DNA of 64,000 nucleotides from Marsupella aquatica (lineage: Eukaryota; Marchantiophyta): contig OZ316893.1 in the NCBI GenBank assembly GCA_973895155.1, positions 6,572,001 to 6,636,000 on the forward strand. The letters run 5' to 3'. The notes under the pieces are model-generated. The model saw only the letters and a program-made list of their open reading frames with translations, did no database searches and was not told where the DNA came from. Positions within the stretch are counted from its first letter, which is position 1; the number at the start of each line of letters is the position of its first letter. Position numbers and translations under genes: made by a program. Shown here in pieces: positions 10,361 through 21,546 of this stretch.

Positions 10361-12397
10361 ATGAGCAACGTCAATCAAGCTACTCATTTTTGGGGATGCC
10401 TGTTAGAACGGGCAACTGAGTACATTGGGACCTACGAGGACGAAGAATTGGAGAGAGCGGCTCGAGAACAGCAGGAGCTCGCTCAACTATGGGACCTGTA
10501 GACGTCTGCTTTCTTAGGAGGAAAACTCATTATGGCTGAATTCTTGTGGACGCCTACTGCCGACAAACTCGACGATCTTCTATTTTGTGAGAACAAGATA
10601 GTCGGCATCCGGGAGGCCATCAACCGCTGCAACGACATACACTGGGAGTTGAAGGGTAGCACGGAGGGGTGGACGAAGGCAACCGTGCTAGGAGAAACAC
10701 CCACGGCAGCCGCTATGAAGAGGAAAGGGAACAACAACGAAGAAGCCACCCCTGCAAAAAGAATGAGGTCGGCGGCACCCAGGAAACCAGCAAAGCAGGG
10801 AAGCAAGAGGCAGGCGGAAGCCGAAGAGGATGAGGTTGACCTCGTCAATGCCGTTCCAACAAGAGATGACACCTGGAAAGGCTGGGCGGCGACCCTCCCC
10901 GAGGAGGTGCAATTACATTTTGCACGGGAAGAGGATGCATGCTTTACGGCTATGCAGACTCAAAAATACCAGGGCTTCATGGCCGGATCCGGCTTGGAAG
11001 CATTTGTAAAGTTACCATGGCTGAAGCCGGAGGTGCCAAATTCAGACTTACTGGAATTCGTGGGATCATGGGAGCCCGAGACCAATTCCACAAGGGTGTA
11101 TGGGAAGGATTTCTATCCCACTCCCCGGGAGATTGCCGAAGTGTTTGGCTTGCTGATGGGCAATAAGACCAAAGTAGATACCAGAAAGACCTTGCCAGAC
11201 AAGGAGTTCCGGTCGTTTCCAGGGCCATCAACAAGGAATGGCTTCTTCCGAAACACCTGCACAAACCCGCACATAGGAGAAATGATCGATTTCTTGTGGG
11301 TGACCATGCATTGTAACTTGCCGAGGGTAGAGACTCGGGGGTTTCACTTCCACAAAAATGGCATATCACGTGCGACGAAAGATAGGGTCATTTTATTGGT
11401 TCTAAGGGAAGACTTAAGAATTTTTGTAGAAGAACAATAGGGTCTTTTAAATTCAATTTTGAGACTTATAAGAACATTAGGGTCTTTTTAATCCAATTTT
11501 TAGAATATTCCAAGAATATTCCAACTTTATAGGGGTTAAAAAATAAATTTTTTTCTTACATTTTAGGGGGTCCGAGGCCTAAAAACGTCGCAGGCGATGG
11601 GGAGGTCCCCATATAGTGAGACCCCCGAGGGTAGAGATCGGCAAGGCATAGGTCTATCTGGCGGAGAGGCCAGACCCAAGCCGAGACTACAACGGGTACC
11701 TCCTCACCCAACTAAAGAAGATCTTGAAGGAGGAACAGCTGGTGATTGGCATGGGAAGCGTGTCCTGGCTTGGTTATCACATGCTGCTATTGTGCCGGTA
11801 TGCCCAAAGTCAGATATTCGCCCCGGTACTGCCCCTGCAGGCAAGAGCACCAGAGGAGGTTCCGGAACCAAGGCCGGCAACAGAGAAACCGACCCAGCCC
11901 GACAATTGAGCAGGTGTTTAGGCCGAGGAAGGAGGACTTGCCGATGCAGCAACCAAGCAATCATGCGGAATCTGCTGAAATTGTTGGAGAAGGAAATGAG
12001 AATGGCAACGGCTACGGGACCAGTACAGAATACTGCTCCCGAAGTCGGCCTTAGCCAACTTACCAAGGAAAACCCCTTTACCGGGGCCAAGGAGAGAAGG
12101 AGGCCGGAACACGAGCCGGGAGTCCGAATGTATGTAGGAGCTTCAAGTCCCGAAGTTGAGGAAAAGCAGCCCGAAGCCCCTGGTCACGACAGGGAGAAGA
12201 TGAGATCAACGTGGAAGCCGGAGGAACCAGGACCCGTGATCTGTGGGGTTGTGTTCACGGCAGGACCAGGACAGCAAAGGGGGGAGCCGGTAGTCCAAGC
12301 CGAGGAGGAGGCGGTAGAAGGCTACGACAATGATGACTCCGGCTACGGGTCAGACCATCATGTTCTAGGAATAAAGACCTGTGGCAGGTTCACCCCC
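10361..12397 (+). pseudogene. Retroelement accessory protein, copy 1, N-terminal half (helical plant-transposon domain)
   Basis: The frame from ATG 10361 has a TAG at 10499-10501, then runs to 11440. It holds a lysine-rich segment and a helical region with FVKLPW, LLEFVGSWEPETNSTRVYG and EIAEVFGLLMG. The same order of motifs occurs in copy 2 on the opposite strand (HLASLPW, MTEFVKNYDDV, RLKMIFGLPEG). A repeat insertion (about 11394-11575) breaks it. Afterwards LLTQLKKILKEE and SWLGYHMLLLCRYAQS in another frame match copy 2's YFAKKFHEEMERRRK / YFASHIEIILEWYA block. The layout (globular helical part, disordered part, coiled coil) resembles extra ORFs of Tat-lineage gypsy elements. Function unknown; family assignment is inference. 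Confidence 0.55.
11394..11575 (+). repeat. Dispersed repeat, copy interrupting accessory ORF
   Basis: AT-rich block with TAGAAGAACAATAGGGTCTT, AGAATATTCCAAGAATATTC and ATAGGGGTTAAAAAATAAAT. A diverged copy in the same order lies at 60632-60780. It separates two halves of the copy-1 reading frame. Confidence 0.5.
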
Positions 12398-12718
12398 ACT
12401 CTTCCAAAACACAATTTTGGACCGACCGAGAAGTGTGTCGGAGTTCTCGTTTAGCCCGATCCTGTTTTTTTCTAAGGCAATGCAATGACCGATAAAACTG
12501 GCAAAAACTCTCCGAAACGCCACTTTCCTCCATTGCATCGCCGCGGGAATGCAGGGAGCGATACGTGCATCGGGTTTTACATTCTGTCAGTGAAAAAGTC
12601 CGAACTATGAGTAACTTGGTCCGAACCGCGTAATCCAGGAATGACCACGCACTAACCCAGGTAAAGGGGAAACTTAACCATGTTTAAGGGGAAATTAACC
12701 ATGGTTTAGAGCGTCTCC

Positions 12719-12727
12719 TATATAAAG
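12719..12727 (+). promoter_or_regulatory. TATA-box-like site inside the inverted-repeat element
   Basis: TATATAAAG in GC-richer surroundings, followed by a leader without long ORF. It could drive a transcript running through the palindrome array toward the coiled-coil ORF. Confidence 0.4.
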
Positions 12728-12852
12728 AGGAGCGGGCTGCCCATAAAACGTTTGCTTTCGCTAGAGCAAATATCTTCTGACTGAGAGTGAATACCAAACT
12801 CCCATCGAGTCTTACATTCCTCCCAAGCGATTCGACTCTTTCTACCGAAAAC

Positions 12853-13661
12853 CCGATAAATTTATCGGAACAGCCATTTCTGTTCAAGTTCTCCATGTAA
12901 GACTAACTAGTCATTTAGTGTAAAATGTCCAGATCCGAGCGGACTGCGATAAATTTATCGCATTCTGCATTCCTTTGTTGCAATCATTTGATCCAGTGTT
13001 TAGAGAGGTGTTGCCTTCATTCCGATAAATTTATCGGAGTCTTCATTCCTTTCATGGAAAGAGGAGTAATTGAGAATCCGATAAATTTATCGGAGTTGTC
13101 ATTTTTGTGAAAGATTGAATTCAAGGCTTAGGTGTTTGAGGAAGTCATATTTTCAATTCGAATGCGGAGTGCGATAAACTTATCGCATCCTCCTGTGCAA
13201 AAAACTTATCGACGGTGGCCCTTTTATAGTGTCTGTTGAGGGGTTGGCCCACGTGTCCACTTTTGATTGGCTGTCACCCTAAACGACAAAATAGCAGAAA
13301 TGGGTATATTTCTTGGATTTCCAATTTCATTCTCACACGTGCATCGTGGCAAAATTATATAGTTTTGAAATTGAAGCGATAAATTTATCTGATGTTGGTA
13401 TTGCAAAAGTGGTTCCTTCATATGGAAGTTGCAATTTGAAATTGAAGCGATAAATTTATCTGATGTTGGTATTGCAAAAGTGGTTCCTTCATATGGAAGT
13501 TGCAATTTTGAAATTGAAGCGATAAATTTATCTGATGTTGGTATTGCGAAGAGTTTTCTTCATATGGATAGGAATTTTGAAATTTAACCGATGAACCGAA
13601 GGATCTTAGTATTATCGACTAGTATTTTTGTCGCCCGTAGTTTTCGCGATAATTTTATCGG
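12853..13661. repeat. Array of GATAAATTTATC palindromes
   Basis: Perfect 16-bp palindromes CCGATAAATTTATCGG occur at 12853-12868, 13022-13037 and 13078-13093. GCGATAAATTTATCGC is at 12946-12961 and a one-mismatch form (centre AACTT) at 13171-13186. Imperfect forms ending CTG occur near 13376, 13447 and 13519, with a further variant near 13645. Spacing is irregular (about 55-95 bp among the perfect ones). Confidence 0.85.
13366..13560 (+). repeat. 71-72 bp tandem repeat, about 2.7 copies
   Basis: The unit holds GCGATAAATTTATCTGATG, TTGGTATTGCAAAAGTGG and TTCCTTCATATGGAAGTTGC. Palindrome starts at 13376, 13447 and 13519 give the period. TTCATATGGAA is itself a near-palindrome. Confidence 0.8.
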
Positions 13662-14205
13662 ACTGCGCATTGCTGTTGAAAGAATGGCATGTTGACTATG
13701 GTCACTTGCGGAGGTAACTGGTCAATTGCGGAGGTAACTGCAAGGTAAGTTTGACGAACCGTGCAGTAATTCTTATCGACTGTGATGTAAAATATTTTTG
13801 GTAAATATCCAAAAACTGAGAAAACTGAGATTGGTTCGGAACTTTCATGGCTCAAATCCGGAGTCTGATACAGTTATCGCACTTGGCTCGAAACATGGAT
13901 ATGGATTTATAGATAAGACCTTTCATATATCTTCGGAGAGCGTGAATATGAGGTTGAGGAGAAAGTTTTTCGGATCTAATTGTTCCTTGATAATATAAAT
14001 GTTTGTTAGCATGAATTTCATTGGTTTTGATCATTATTAAATTTGCTGTTTCAATCCGAACTCCGATACGAATTACATTATTTCCCCAAAAACGTGTTTT
14101 TGATGAAAAAAACTGCCGATTTCGCGAGATTCAGCAGAAAATGAAAATACACTTCTCGTTTAGAGGAAATAGTTCTCGTTCGGTCCAAAATCGTGTTCCA
14201 AGAGT

Positions 14206-15876
14206 AGTTCGAGGGGACCCGACCCAGCAGAGCAGCCTCGAGTCTCCACCACCAGATGTCGCTCCCCCAAGCTTTGACGGCATAAAACAGACGGCACAGG
14301 AGTTTCAGGAACGACTCAGGGAGGAAGAAGAGGCAGCCCTGGCTAGGGAGAAGGATTTACTAGGAGGAGAATGGCTAGAGCACATCAGGCGGCTTGCAGA
14401 AAAATAAAGCAGCCCGCCAGCCACGATGGAAGAAATTTGCAAGGCTGCCTGGGAACAAAGGCCGCGGTGGATGATGCCAATGACTTCTGCTCACTCCACC
14501 TATGCTAAAGAACGAGCCATGGAGTATGGGGAGATGTGTGGGGAACTTGCGCTTGGCATCTTTGGGGAGGAGTTGGAGCAGGGACCTTTTTCCAGAGGGA
14601 AATGTTGGAGAAGCACCGATTAGAAGAAGCGGTAGCTTTGGAGAGAAGCAAGAAGGACGAGGTCATCCGTTGGCTTAGGGTAAGGGAAGCCAAGGTAGAA
14701 GACCTGAAGGCATCCAAGAAAGCCCAAGATGAGCTGCGGATTAAGCGGCATGAGCTCAACATCATGCAAGGGCAATTGGATACCGCGCAGTTTGATAATC
14801 AGATTATCAAGGATAAACTGACTCGGACCCAAGGTGAGCTGGCCGATTCGATCAAGGAGAAGGAGAAGTGGAAGCGAGAGCTGAGAGATGCAGAGGAGGC
14901 GCATATAGCAGCCAACAATCGGGCCATGGCAGAAACTCAGAGAAGGGAAAGGGTGTTGAAGGGGGAACTCGAGGATATCCGCGGAGCCCTTGAGCAGAAG
15001 GAGGCCGAGTTAGGGAAATCCTATCAGGCGATTATCGTGCTGCGGCAGGAGCTCGCATCCATGACGGCCAGCTTCAAGGCCGACCTCAACGAGAAAGACG
15101 ACCAGCTCGACCAGACTTATGCCAAGATGAATAAAATGGAGTCTGAGGTCGTTACGGAGCTCGACAAGGAGCAGAGAGCAACCAAGGAGGAGAGGGCTAC
15201 CTTAAAGAAGGAATTGGAGGAAGCCCAGAAGGAGCGGGAGGAGGCGCACAAGGACCTGGATGAATTGTAGGAGGAGTTGGAGGAAAGCACGCGGAAGATG
15301 GAGAACTTACAGCGGCGAGCCGACAACCAAATGGAGCGACTGAAGAAACAGGCTGCAGTATTTAAGTGCTTGGCTTCCTCAGGTCCAACTCCAATTGGGG
15401 CAACCAAGTTACCAGGAGTAGTACTGGCCGAAGGACAAGCCGAGACACTCGCACCGGTGTCGGAGGTAAGTGGCAAGGGGAAGGGGCCAGCTGCCAAACC
15501 AAAGAAGAAGAAGAAGAAGCGGAAACCTTTTGGGTCAGGGAGTAATACGGCTCCTCAAGCCGTCGTGACCAAGGAGGTAAACCCAGTACCAACCTCAGGC
15601 AGGGTCATGGCAGAGGATCCAACTGCCCTAGAAGGCGGGGATGATGAAGCCGGGGCCAAGATACTCGGTGATGAAGCCGGGGTACCGGATCCATCACTAG
15701 AACATGTCGGGGAGGCCGTGGCCGATGCTGAGGCCGAAGCCGAGGGTGGACCCAGTCAGGCCGATGGAGAGTTGACTCAGTCAGGAGCAGGTAATCTGTC
15801 AGAGGACGGACCTACGGTAGTGGTTGCGGAGGAAGTGTTGGGGGCGTCCATTGAGGACCAGACACCGCTGCCATGA
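14206..15876 (+). pseudogene. Retroelement accessory protein, copy 1, coiled-coil half
   Basis: Coding text resumes right after the inverted-repeat element (VVRGDPTQQSSLES), with a TAA at 14405-14407 and a frame shift near 14590-14600. A long frame then runs from about 14536 to 15876 with one TAG at 15268-15270. It encodes about 240 residues of uninterrupted heptad-like coiled coil (KRELRDAEEAHIAANN, ATLKKELEEAQKEREEA). A lysine patch (KPKKKKKKRKPF) and an acidic Ala/Gly/Glu-rich tail follow. It corresponds in position and character to the coiled coil of copy 2. Likely a structural or oligomerising protein of the retroelement; no enzymatic motif is seen. Confidence 0.6.
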
Positions 15877-17669
15877 CGGTGGTGGAGGGCCGCTCCTTTT
15901 AAGGAGGGTGGACGTGGAGGGAGGAGGCGTGAGTGGGCAGGGCGGGCTCAAATCTCCAAGTTTAGAATTAGGATCAGGACCAAGGGGCGGCCCTGACACT
16001 TAGCTTAGTGGGATTGCGGATCCACTGGTAAGAGCAACACTTGTGCTCCTGCCTCGTTGTACATAGGTAGATTATAGTTAGGTAGATTAGGCTTACGCTG
16101 CAAGGAATTAGGCGGATCCACTACCAGGATAAGTACCTGGGCAGCGGGGAGTTCAGGGCCTTCTTCCTTAGCAAGTTTTTAGTGCACCAGCAGGGCTGGG
16201 ATCAAGTAGTTAAAGAAGCTCTCGGTTAGTTATACTGTGACCCTTGTGTATATTCATGTTTCCTCATACCTAAGAGATGAATAGAGTTGGCCTCACGGCT
16301 TAGTTCGCAAATCTTGTATATGAGAAGTACTATTTGTATGGCAAGTGCATGGTATAACTCAGTCAGAAGGAGTCATTTTGCTATTTGTGTGTCGCATTAA
16401 CTTGTTTGAAGATTTCCCACATCAACCAAGAAGAGAGTAAGCAAGGTAGTAAGAGTTGGATGTGTCAAGCTGAGAGAGGTCTTAGCGGCTTACCCAAGCT
16501 AGTTGGGGATCATTCCGGCGGCGGAATCCAAACATACCTAAAGGAAAACCGAGAGAGGAGGACAAGGGAAGGCCTAGAATAGGCCGGCTACGTATCTCAT
16601 GACCCGATGAAGGATCTGTCCAGTATATGTGAGTAAAATGTTAATAGTAATAGTAGTAGAAGGAGGTTAGCAGCGTCCCATGCCACTAAGCCGCGAAATC
16701 GGCCTCGCCAAGAGCGAAACCTGCGGGAATCGGCTTGTGCAGAGGGGTTTCTTGGGTTTAATGAGCCATGGGTGTCACGTCGTAGGCTTCGGCCTTAACT
16801 CAGACTTCAGCTTAGACGGGCACATCCCTCGTAAATCTGAGGGTTCGGGCAGGAAGGGAAGCACGTAATGCACCTTATTCTCGTAAACTAGCACTAAGTG
16901 CGCATACTGCTAAATACGGACACCTCCTAGGTATGGTTTGTGTTCCGCCGCCGGAATGTACCTTAGTCGATAGCAGGATCGACCCCGGCTTAAGGGCTTC
17001 TAAGCCTTCGTGCTGTCCACCTTCGATCCGGATTCGATGATACAGGTCCTCAACCCGTGCTCGCAACCACTTACCCGCAGGCTGCACCCTGTGCACGTCT
17101 CGGGTAGTGCGTTCGGCCCGGCGCTGCCACCCATATACGAGAAACCCACACACATATGCGCACACATGCATACAATCTTGATTTACACGAAGGAAAAATG
17201 ATGGGAAAGGATTTTACTACAAAGGGAACATATGCGTACACTTAGTTGACACGACAGCCCTGGAATGCACAGGTTCAAGGCCAAGGGTGCACACTACAAC
17301 GGAGCCCAGCTCCGCACTTGCCCGGCGAGCTTAGTCCTACCCCCTCCCCTTGGTACTCTGTCATTCCCAGAGGTCGGGACTCCCCGTATGTCCCGCGGAT
17401 GTCCGACTCTGAAACTAAAAACCCCCCCTTGCCTCTACCGAGGGGTGCACTAAATACTAAGAGCCGAGGAACGGGGCATCCTCCCGCCGAAGATCCGCTG
17501 ACCAAGGTCCTAACTAAGCTGACAGTCAGGCCGGAAAACGGCTGTCTTATTAGAAGATCCTAATCTACGCAGGCTGGACAGCAGGGCAGCGCTGCTGTAC
17601 CTAAGGCAGGTGCCTGTCCCAAGAGCCTGACTAAGCCAATCCTAATCCTAATCTATTCCTACTCCGTCG
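15877..17669. other. Tail-to-tail junction of accessory-protein copies 1 and 2
   Basis: No gene. The flanks downstream of the two convergent copies carry complementary segments. TCCGGCGGCGGAATCCAAAC ending ATACCTA at 16514-16540 is matched in reverse at 16928-16955 (TAGGTATGGTTTG, then TTCCGCCGCCGGA). Short ORFs here have no recognisable content. It is probably the 3' untranslated/LTR-proximal region of two oppositely oriented retroelements. Confidence 0.45.
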
Positions 17670-20311
17670 CTAATGCCTGGCACGCTTGCCAGAGCCGCCC
17701 GAATGGGAACGGCCATCCCGCTGCCTTCGAAGCCTGTCATTGTCCGCTTTGAGGAGCTGGACCTGGTCCAGCAGAGATTCGTTCTCTCGCCTCGCCGCGT
17801 CCGTCTCCTCTGCTGCCTCTTGACATGCCTCCTCCAGCTGCTGGGCGTCGCTCGTCAGTTTACTCGCCAGCTGGTCCTGCTTCTCGGCCTCGGTTTGGAG
17901 CCGCGCCATCTCGGCCTGCAGCGTGGCTATCTCCGTCGCGTCCCGCTGGGCTCGCTCCTCGGCCTCCTCCAGGTCTTTCTGCCAGGTGACAGCTTGTTTC
18001 TTCAAACTGTCAATCTGGTTCCGGAGTCGTGTAATCTCGGCCTCGTTCCCAGCTTTGGCCTGTTCGGCTAGGGCGGTAAGAGCGTACGCCTTTGCTAACA
18101 ACTCATCGGTGGCTGCAACCTTGGGTCGTAGTTGCAGAAGCTCAACCTCTTGAGCCGCCACTTCGTTCTTTAGGTACACGGACTCCACCCGATACCGCTC
18201 TATCCTCTGAAGGGCCTCCGACTGGGCCCGACCTGCCTTTACGGCGGCAACCAACTCCTGATTGAAGAAACAGGCTACCTTCCGGGCCATGAACTCCCCG
18301 GTATCCCGGGCAATTTGATGAGAGAAATCTCCCAGAAGCCCGTTCAGAAACGTACCCTGTACGAAGAGTTCCGGGTGGTCCAAGTTGTGCCTGTCCGGAT
18401 TTGGGCACGGGCAGACATCAACACGCGCAGGGGCCGGGGCAGTGACGTCCAACCCTGGGGACATAACGTTGGAAGGGGCTGGAGTGTCCTCCTGCAGCGA
18501 TGTCCGGTTCTCCGGAATTGCCACCGGCGGGTCCTTGGGAGACCCGGGTTCGGGTAAGACCTCTGTCGTACCAACTTCTGTACTTAGCCCGGCTAGTTGG
18601 GTCGCATCAACGGTTGCGACGACCGACCCCTCCGGCGCCTCCTCGGTTATGATTACAGCTATTTGTGGAGGTGGGGTGGGTGAAGCTGGCGTGTCCATTG
18701 GACTTCGGGCCTCGGGTTGGGGCCGTCTCTCCAATGCCGGAAAAACCCACCTAGCTGGGACCAGCTTTGTAACGTTGATGCGGGGAAGGGTTCGTCGATC
18801 AAACCGGGCGTACCACTCAAGAATGATTTCGATGTGGCTAGCGAAATACGCTTTCCCGCCAATGTACAGCGTCTTCCTTCGCCGCTCCATCTCTTCATGG
18901 AATTTCTTAGCGAAGTACGACGCCCATTTCCTAGGTCGATAGTTCTCGACCTGGATGACCTGGGCGGCGGAGATCTCCCCCCGGGGTTCCATCATGTGGA
19001 GAGCGTACCTCTGGAACTCCAGCCGCTCAGCTATCTCGGGCATGAGGCAGGTCCTCATCACGAACCCGTTGTCCACTGATCCCTCTGAGGGAAAACTTGA
19101 AGATTGGTACTTGGCCCCCTTGCCCCCGGGAGCCCGTGATTCGACTCGATGGTCACCTTCGGGTAACCCGAAGATCATCTTGAGCCGTTCTTCTGTGAGG
19201 GACATATTCCTTCCCCGCAGCCGAGTCTGTTGACGTACGTCGTCATAATTCTTGACGAATTCTGTCATGTCCTCCCCGTAGTACCTGCAAGTGTTCCAGG
19301 GGAGAGAGGCGAGGTGCTCAAATCCCTGAGTCTTCAGGTACACCGCATGCTTGGGATGGAGGATGTTGCTATGAACGTTTTCCCCCATGCGATGCATCGT
19401 TACCTTGGCTACGGCTACCGTGGCCAACGGTAACCCGGATGCACTGGCGGATTCCTTCCTCTTCTTTCCCCGTGACTGACTCGGGGAAGGTGATACTTCC
19501 CCATCCTCCCGATCGGGCCTGGGGAGTGCCACTGCGGTTGGTAACGGGCCCGGGGCGGCCACGGTCACCATGTTGTCTGCTGGGGCCGCTCCTGGGGTCA
19601 GAGCAGGGGGTGGGGACGATATAGTGTCGGCCCCCCGAGCGCTTGTTCCTCTGGGCCGCCTGGTCAAGGGTGGGGTAGCCTCGTCGTCATCGCTAAGATC
19701 CACAGCGTTGATGACGGAGCGTACCTGTGCTGGCTGGGTGATAGGTGGTGGGGTTTGGCTAGGCCGCGGCTGAGGCTGAAGCTGAAGCTGAGGTTGCATG
19801 GGCACGGGTAGGGTACGGGTACGGGTCCGGCTGAGTTGGTCATGTTGGTTGATGGCCGAGTTCCCATGAAGCTCTGTAGGTGCTGGTAGAAGTTCTCCGA
19901 AGCGAGTGCGGACGCCCTTGTCGAACGGTTGGTACTGGACTCGCCGTTAATGACAGCCCGAACCTGGGCAGGGATGTGGTCGAAGTGATGTCGCTGCAGG
20001 TCGATTGTACCCGGGATATTGAAGACCTCGTCCGGAAGCCGAAGCAATGCTTCCCAGAACCCGATATATTTGTCTCCGTTGAAGAAGTACCCAGATACCT
20101 CAACTGGTCGGTAAAGCTCGCTCTGAGACGGGTAGTCAAAGTTAAGGACGTAGTGGTGTCGTCCTGCTAGGCAGATGGCTCTCTCGTATTCGCGTTTGAT
20201 CTTGTATCGGCGCGGGTTGGCGTGTTTCAATGAATCGGCCAAGTGCCTTCCGGTAGATAGGAACTGCGTCCAGAATCGAATGGCCGAGCTGGAGAGGATC
20301 GTGTGCGACAT
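17670..20311 (-). CDS. Retroelement accessory protein, copy 2 (helical domain, Pro-rich linker, coiled coil)
   Basis: Two overlapping minus-strand frames, 20311-19664 and 19805-17670 (711 codons), belong together. The join lies in a GTACCC repeat near 19805-19830 where a one-base slip changes frame; an intron there is the alternative. Order: an N-terminal segment with SGYFFNGDKYIGFWEALLRL; PAQVRAVIN (echoed as PAQVRSVIN further on); an S/P-rich linker; a helical domain (HLASLPWNTCRYYG, LKMIFGLPEGD, YFASHIEIILEWYARF); a second Pro-rich linker; then about 220 residues of coiled coil ending in RRQRDGRSHSGGSGKRARH. Total about 880 residues. It is the best preserved copy in the window, GC-rich unlike the flanks, and has its own TATA-like site. 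I take it as an accessory ORF of a Tat-like gypsy element; function unknown. Confidence 0.6.
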
Positions 20312-20410
20312 TCAGAGGAGATAGTAGTGGCGACCTAGAGAGAACGAGAGAGCTGGGGTCGAAGCTGGCGCGCGGACTGATGGACTGGTGCACTACAAAG
20401 GGTTGGCTCC

Positions 20411-20419
20411 CCTTTTATA
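20411..20419 (-). promoter_or_regulatory. TATA box of accessory-protein copy 2
   Basis: On the minus strand TATAAAAGG lies about 100 bp before ATG 20311, in GC-rich DNA where such a string is conspicuous. The implied start of transcription is near 20385. Confidence 0.55.
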
Positions 20420-20777
20420 CTTTGAGGGCTTGTCGATCCCCGACGTCTCCTCGACGCCCATAGGTTGAACCGCTCACGCTTGTGGTGTACCGGCCACTCC
20501 GCCGGTCTGAGTCAGCGTGCGTCAGTGGCCGCTTCCTTAAGTTCGTTATACGGACCCGAGGGAGGGGCCCCTCCACGCTCGTAACCCGGGTGTGCAAATA
20601 GCGACCCGCCGCCAGCCCGAACCTGAAGTCCCCCTTATTGCCTAATGATGTCCTACCCCTAATGATTACCTAAATACTGTCGTTATGCTAATAATAGCGG
20701 CCTAAGACCCACCTAATGCGCGTGCCGAGCGCAGTTAGACTGAATCACTCATTAACCGCCATACCGGCGGCGTCACA

Positions 20778-21546
20778 ATGGGACGCACCACAGAAACCTT
20801 GCAGACAAGCAGCCAAGCCTTGAAGGAAGTAACAAAGGCTAAGGAGGTGATCATCCAGGAGCAAGGTAAACAACTTACGGAGGCACAGGTTCAGATTTCT
20901 CAGTTACACGGAGCCTTGTCTACCAAGGCTAAGGAAGCATTAGAGGTGGGGGCTTTGAGGGAAGAATTGGCCAAGCTCAAGCAGAGCACCGGTGAGGTGG
21001 AGAGACTGAAGCGACAAGTTGTGGAGTTACGGGGTCAGGTTGGGCTCCTTGAGACCAGGGCCAAGAGAAACGACATGTTGAGGTTGGGGAAGAGGAAAAG
21101 CCCATCCTCACCTAGCCCTACTCTCCCCCCTGACTGACTTGGTCTCTAAGGCTATAGAGATGGTGGTAACAGAGGTGACTCAGAAATACGGGCCCATGTT
21201 GGATTCAGCAAGGAAAAACAAGGAGAAGTGTAAGATATTGGAGAAGAAGTTACCGGAGTCCCGTAAATCATTACGGGAAACCCAAGGGAGTCACGGGGCC
21301 ACCGTGTCTCCGTCATTACTAATGGAAGTCTCACCTAGTCAGGGGATAGCGGGAATGTCAGATATGCCACCCAGGACCGCAAACCCAGGAACCCCTTTGG
21401 CTACCGGTGAGGTCTTACCCTTGGAATTGCGGGGAGGGGAGGAAGCCGCTCTATGGAAGGACACGATCAGCCAGGGCTATGTGAGGGCCTGGCAGGCTTT
21501 GGCAGCCTTGAGGAGGATTGGGGCTGTTACACTCACATCATTTTGA
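20778..21546 (+). pseudogene. Coiled-coil accessory protein fragment, copy 3
   Basis: Frame 20778-21137 encodes a coiled coil (QISQLHGALSTKAKEALEVG, LKRQVVELRGQVGLLE). A one-base shift near 21130 leads to 21139-21546, with SKAIEMVVTEVTQKYG, a charged helix, a Pro/Ser/Gly segment and a C-terminal YVRAWQALAALRRIG. It is in the style of copies 1 and 2 but too diverged to align by eye over its length. The N-terminal helical domain is absent. Confidence 0.4.

Larger units (their letters stand above)
12398..14205. mobile_element. Non-autonomous terminal-inverted-repeat DNA element with palindrome array
   Basis: The left end reads ACTCTTCCAAAACACAATTT, then TGGACCGACCGAGAA. The right end, complemented, reads ACTCTTGGAACACGATTTTG, then GACCGAACGAGAA; the two ends are clearly related over about 33 bp. 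The body is about 1.8 kb with no convincing gene. It contains a TATA-like promoter, many GATAAATTTATC palindromes and a 71-bp tandem repeat. It separates the N-terminal and coiled-coil halves of accessory protein copy 1. I could not define a target duplication with certainty, so the superfamily is open; subterminal palindromes favour CACTA or Mutator-like. Confidence 0.6.

Noticed and set aside
12853-13661. CRISPR-like regular repeats
   Set aside because: Eukaryotic context, palindromes with irregular spacing and no unique spacers of constant size; better explained as transposon subterminal repeats.
14021-14205. Start of the ORF before the coiled-coil half
   Set aside because: These codons lie inside the inverted-repeat element; homologous protein text begins only after its right end.
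18385-18942. Plus-strand ORFs opposite accessory-protein copy 2
   Set aside because: Shadow frames of a GC-rich gene; composition follows the minus-strand codons and no motif is present.
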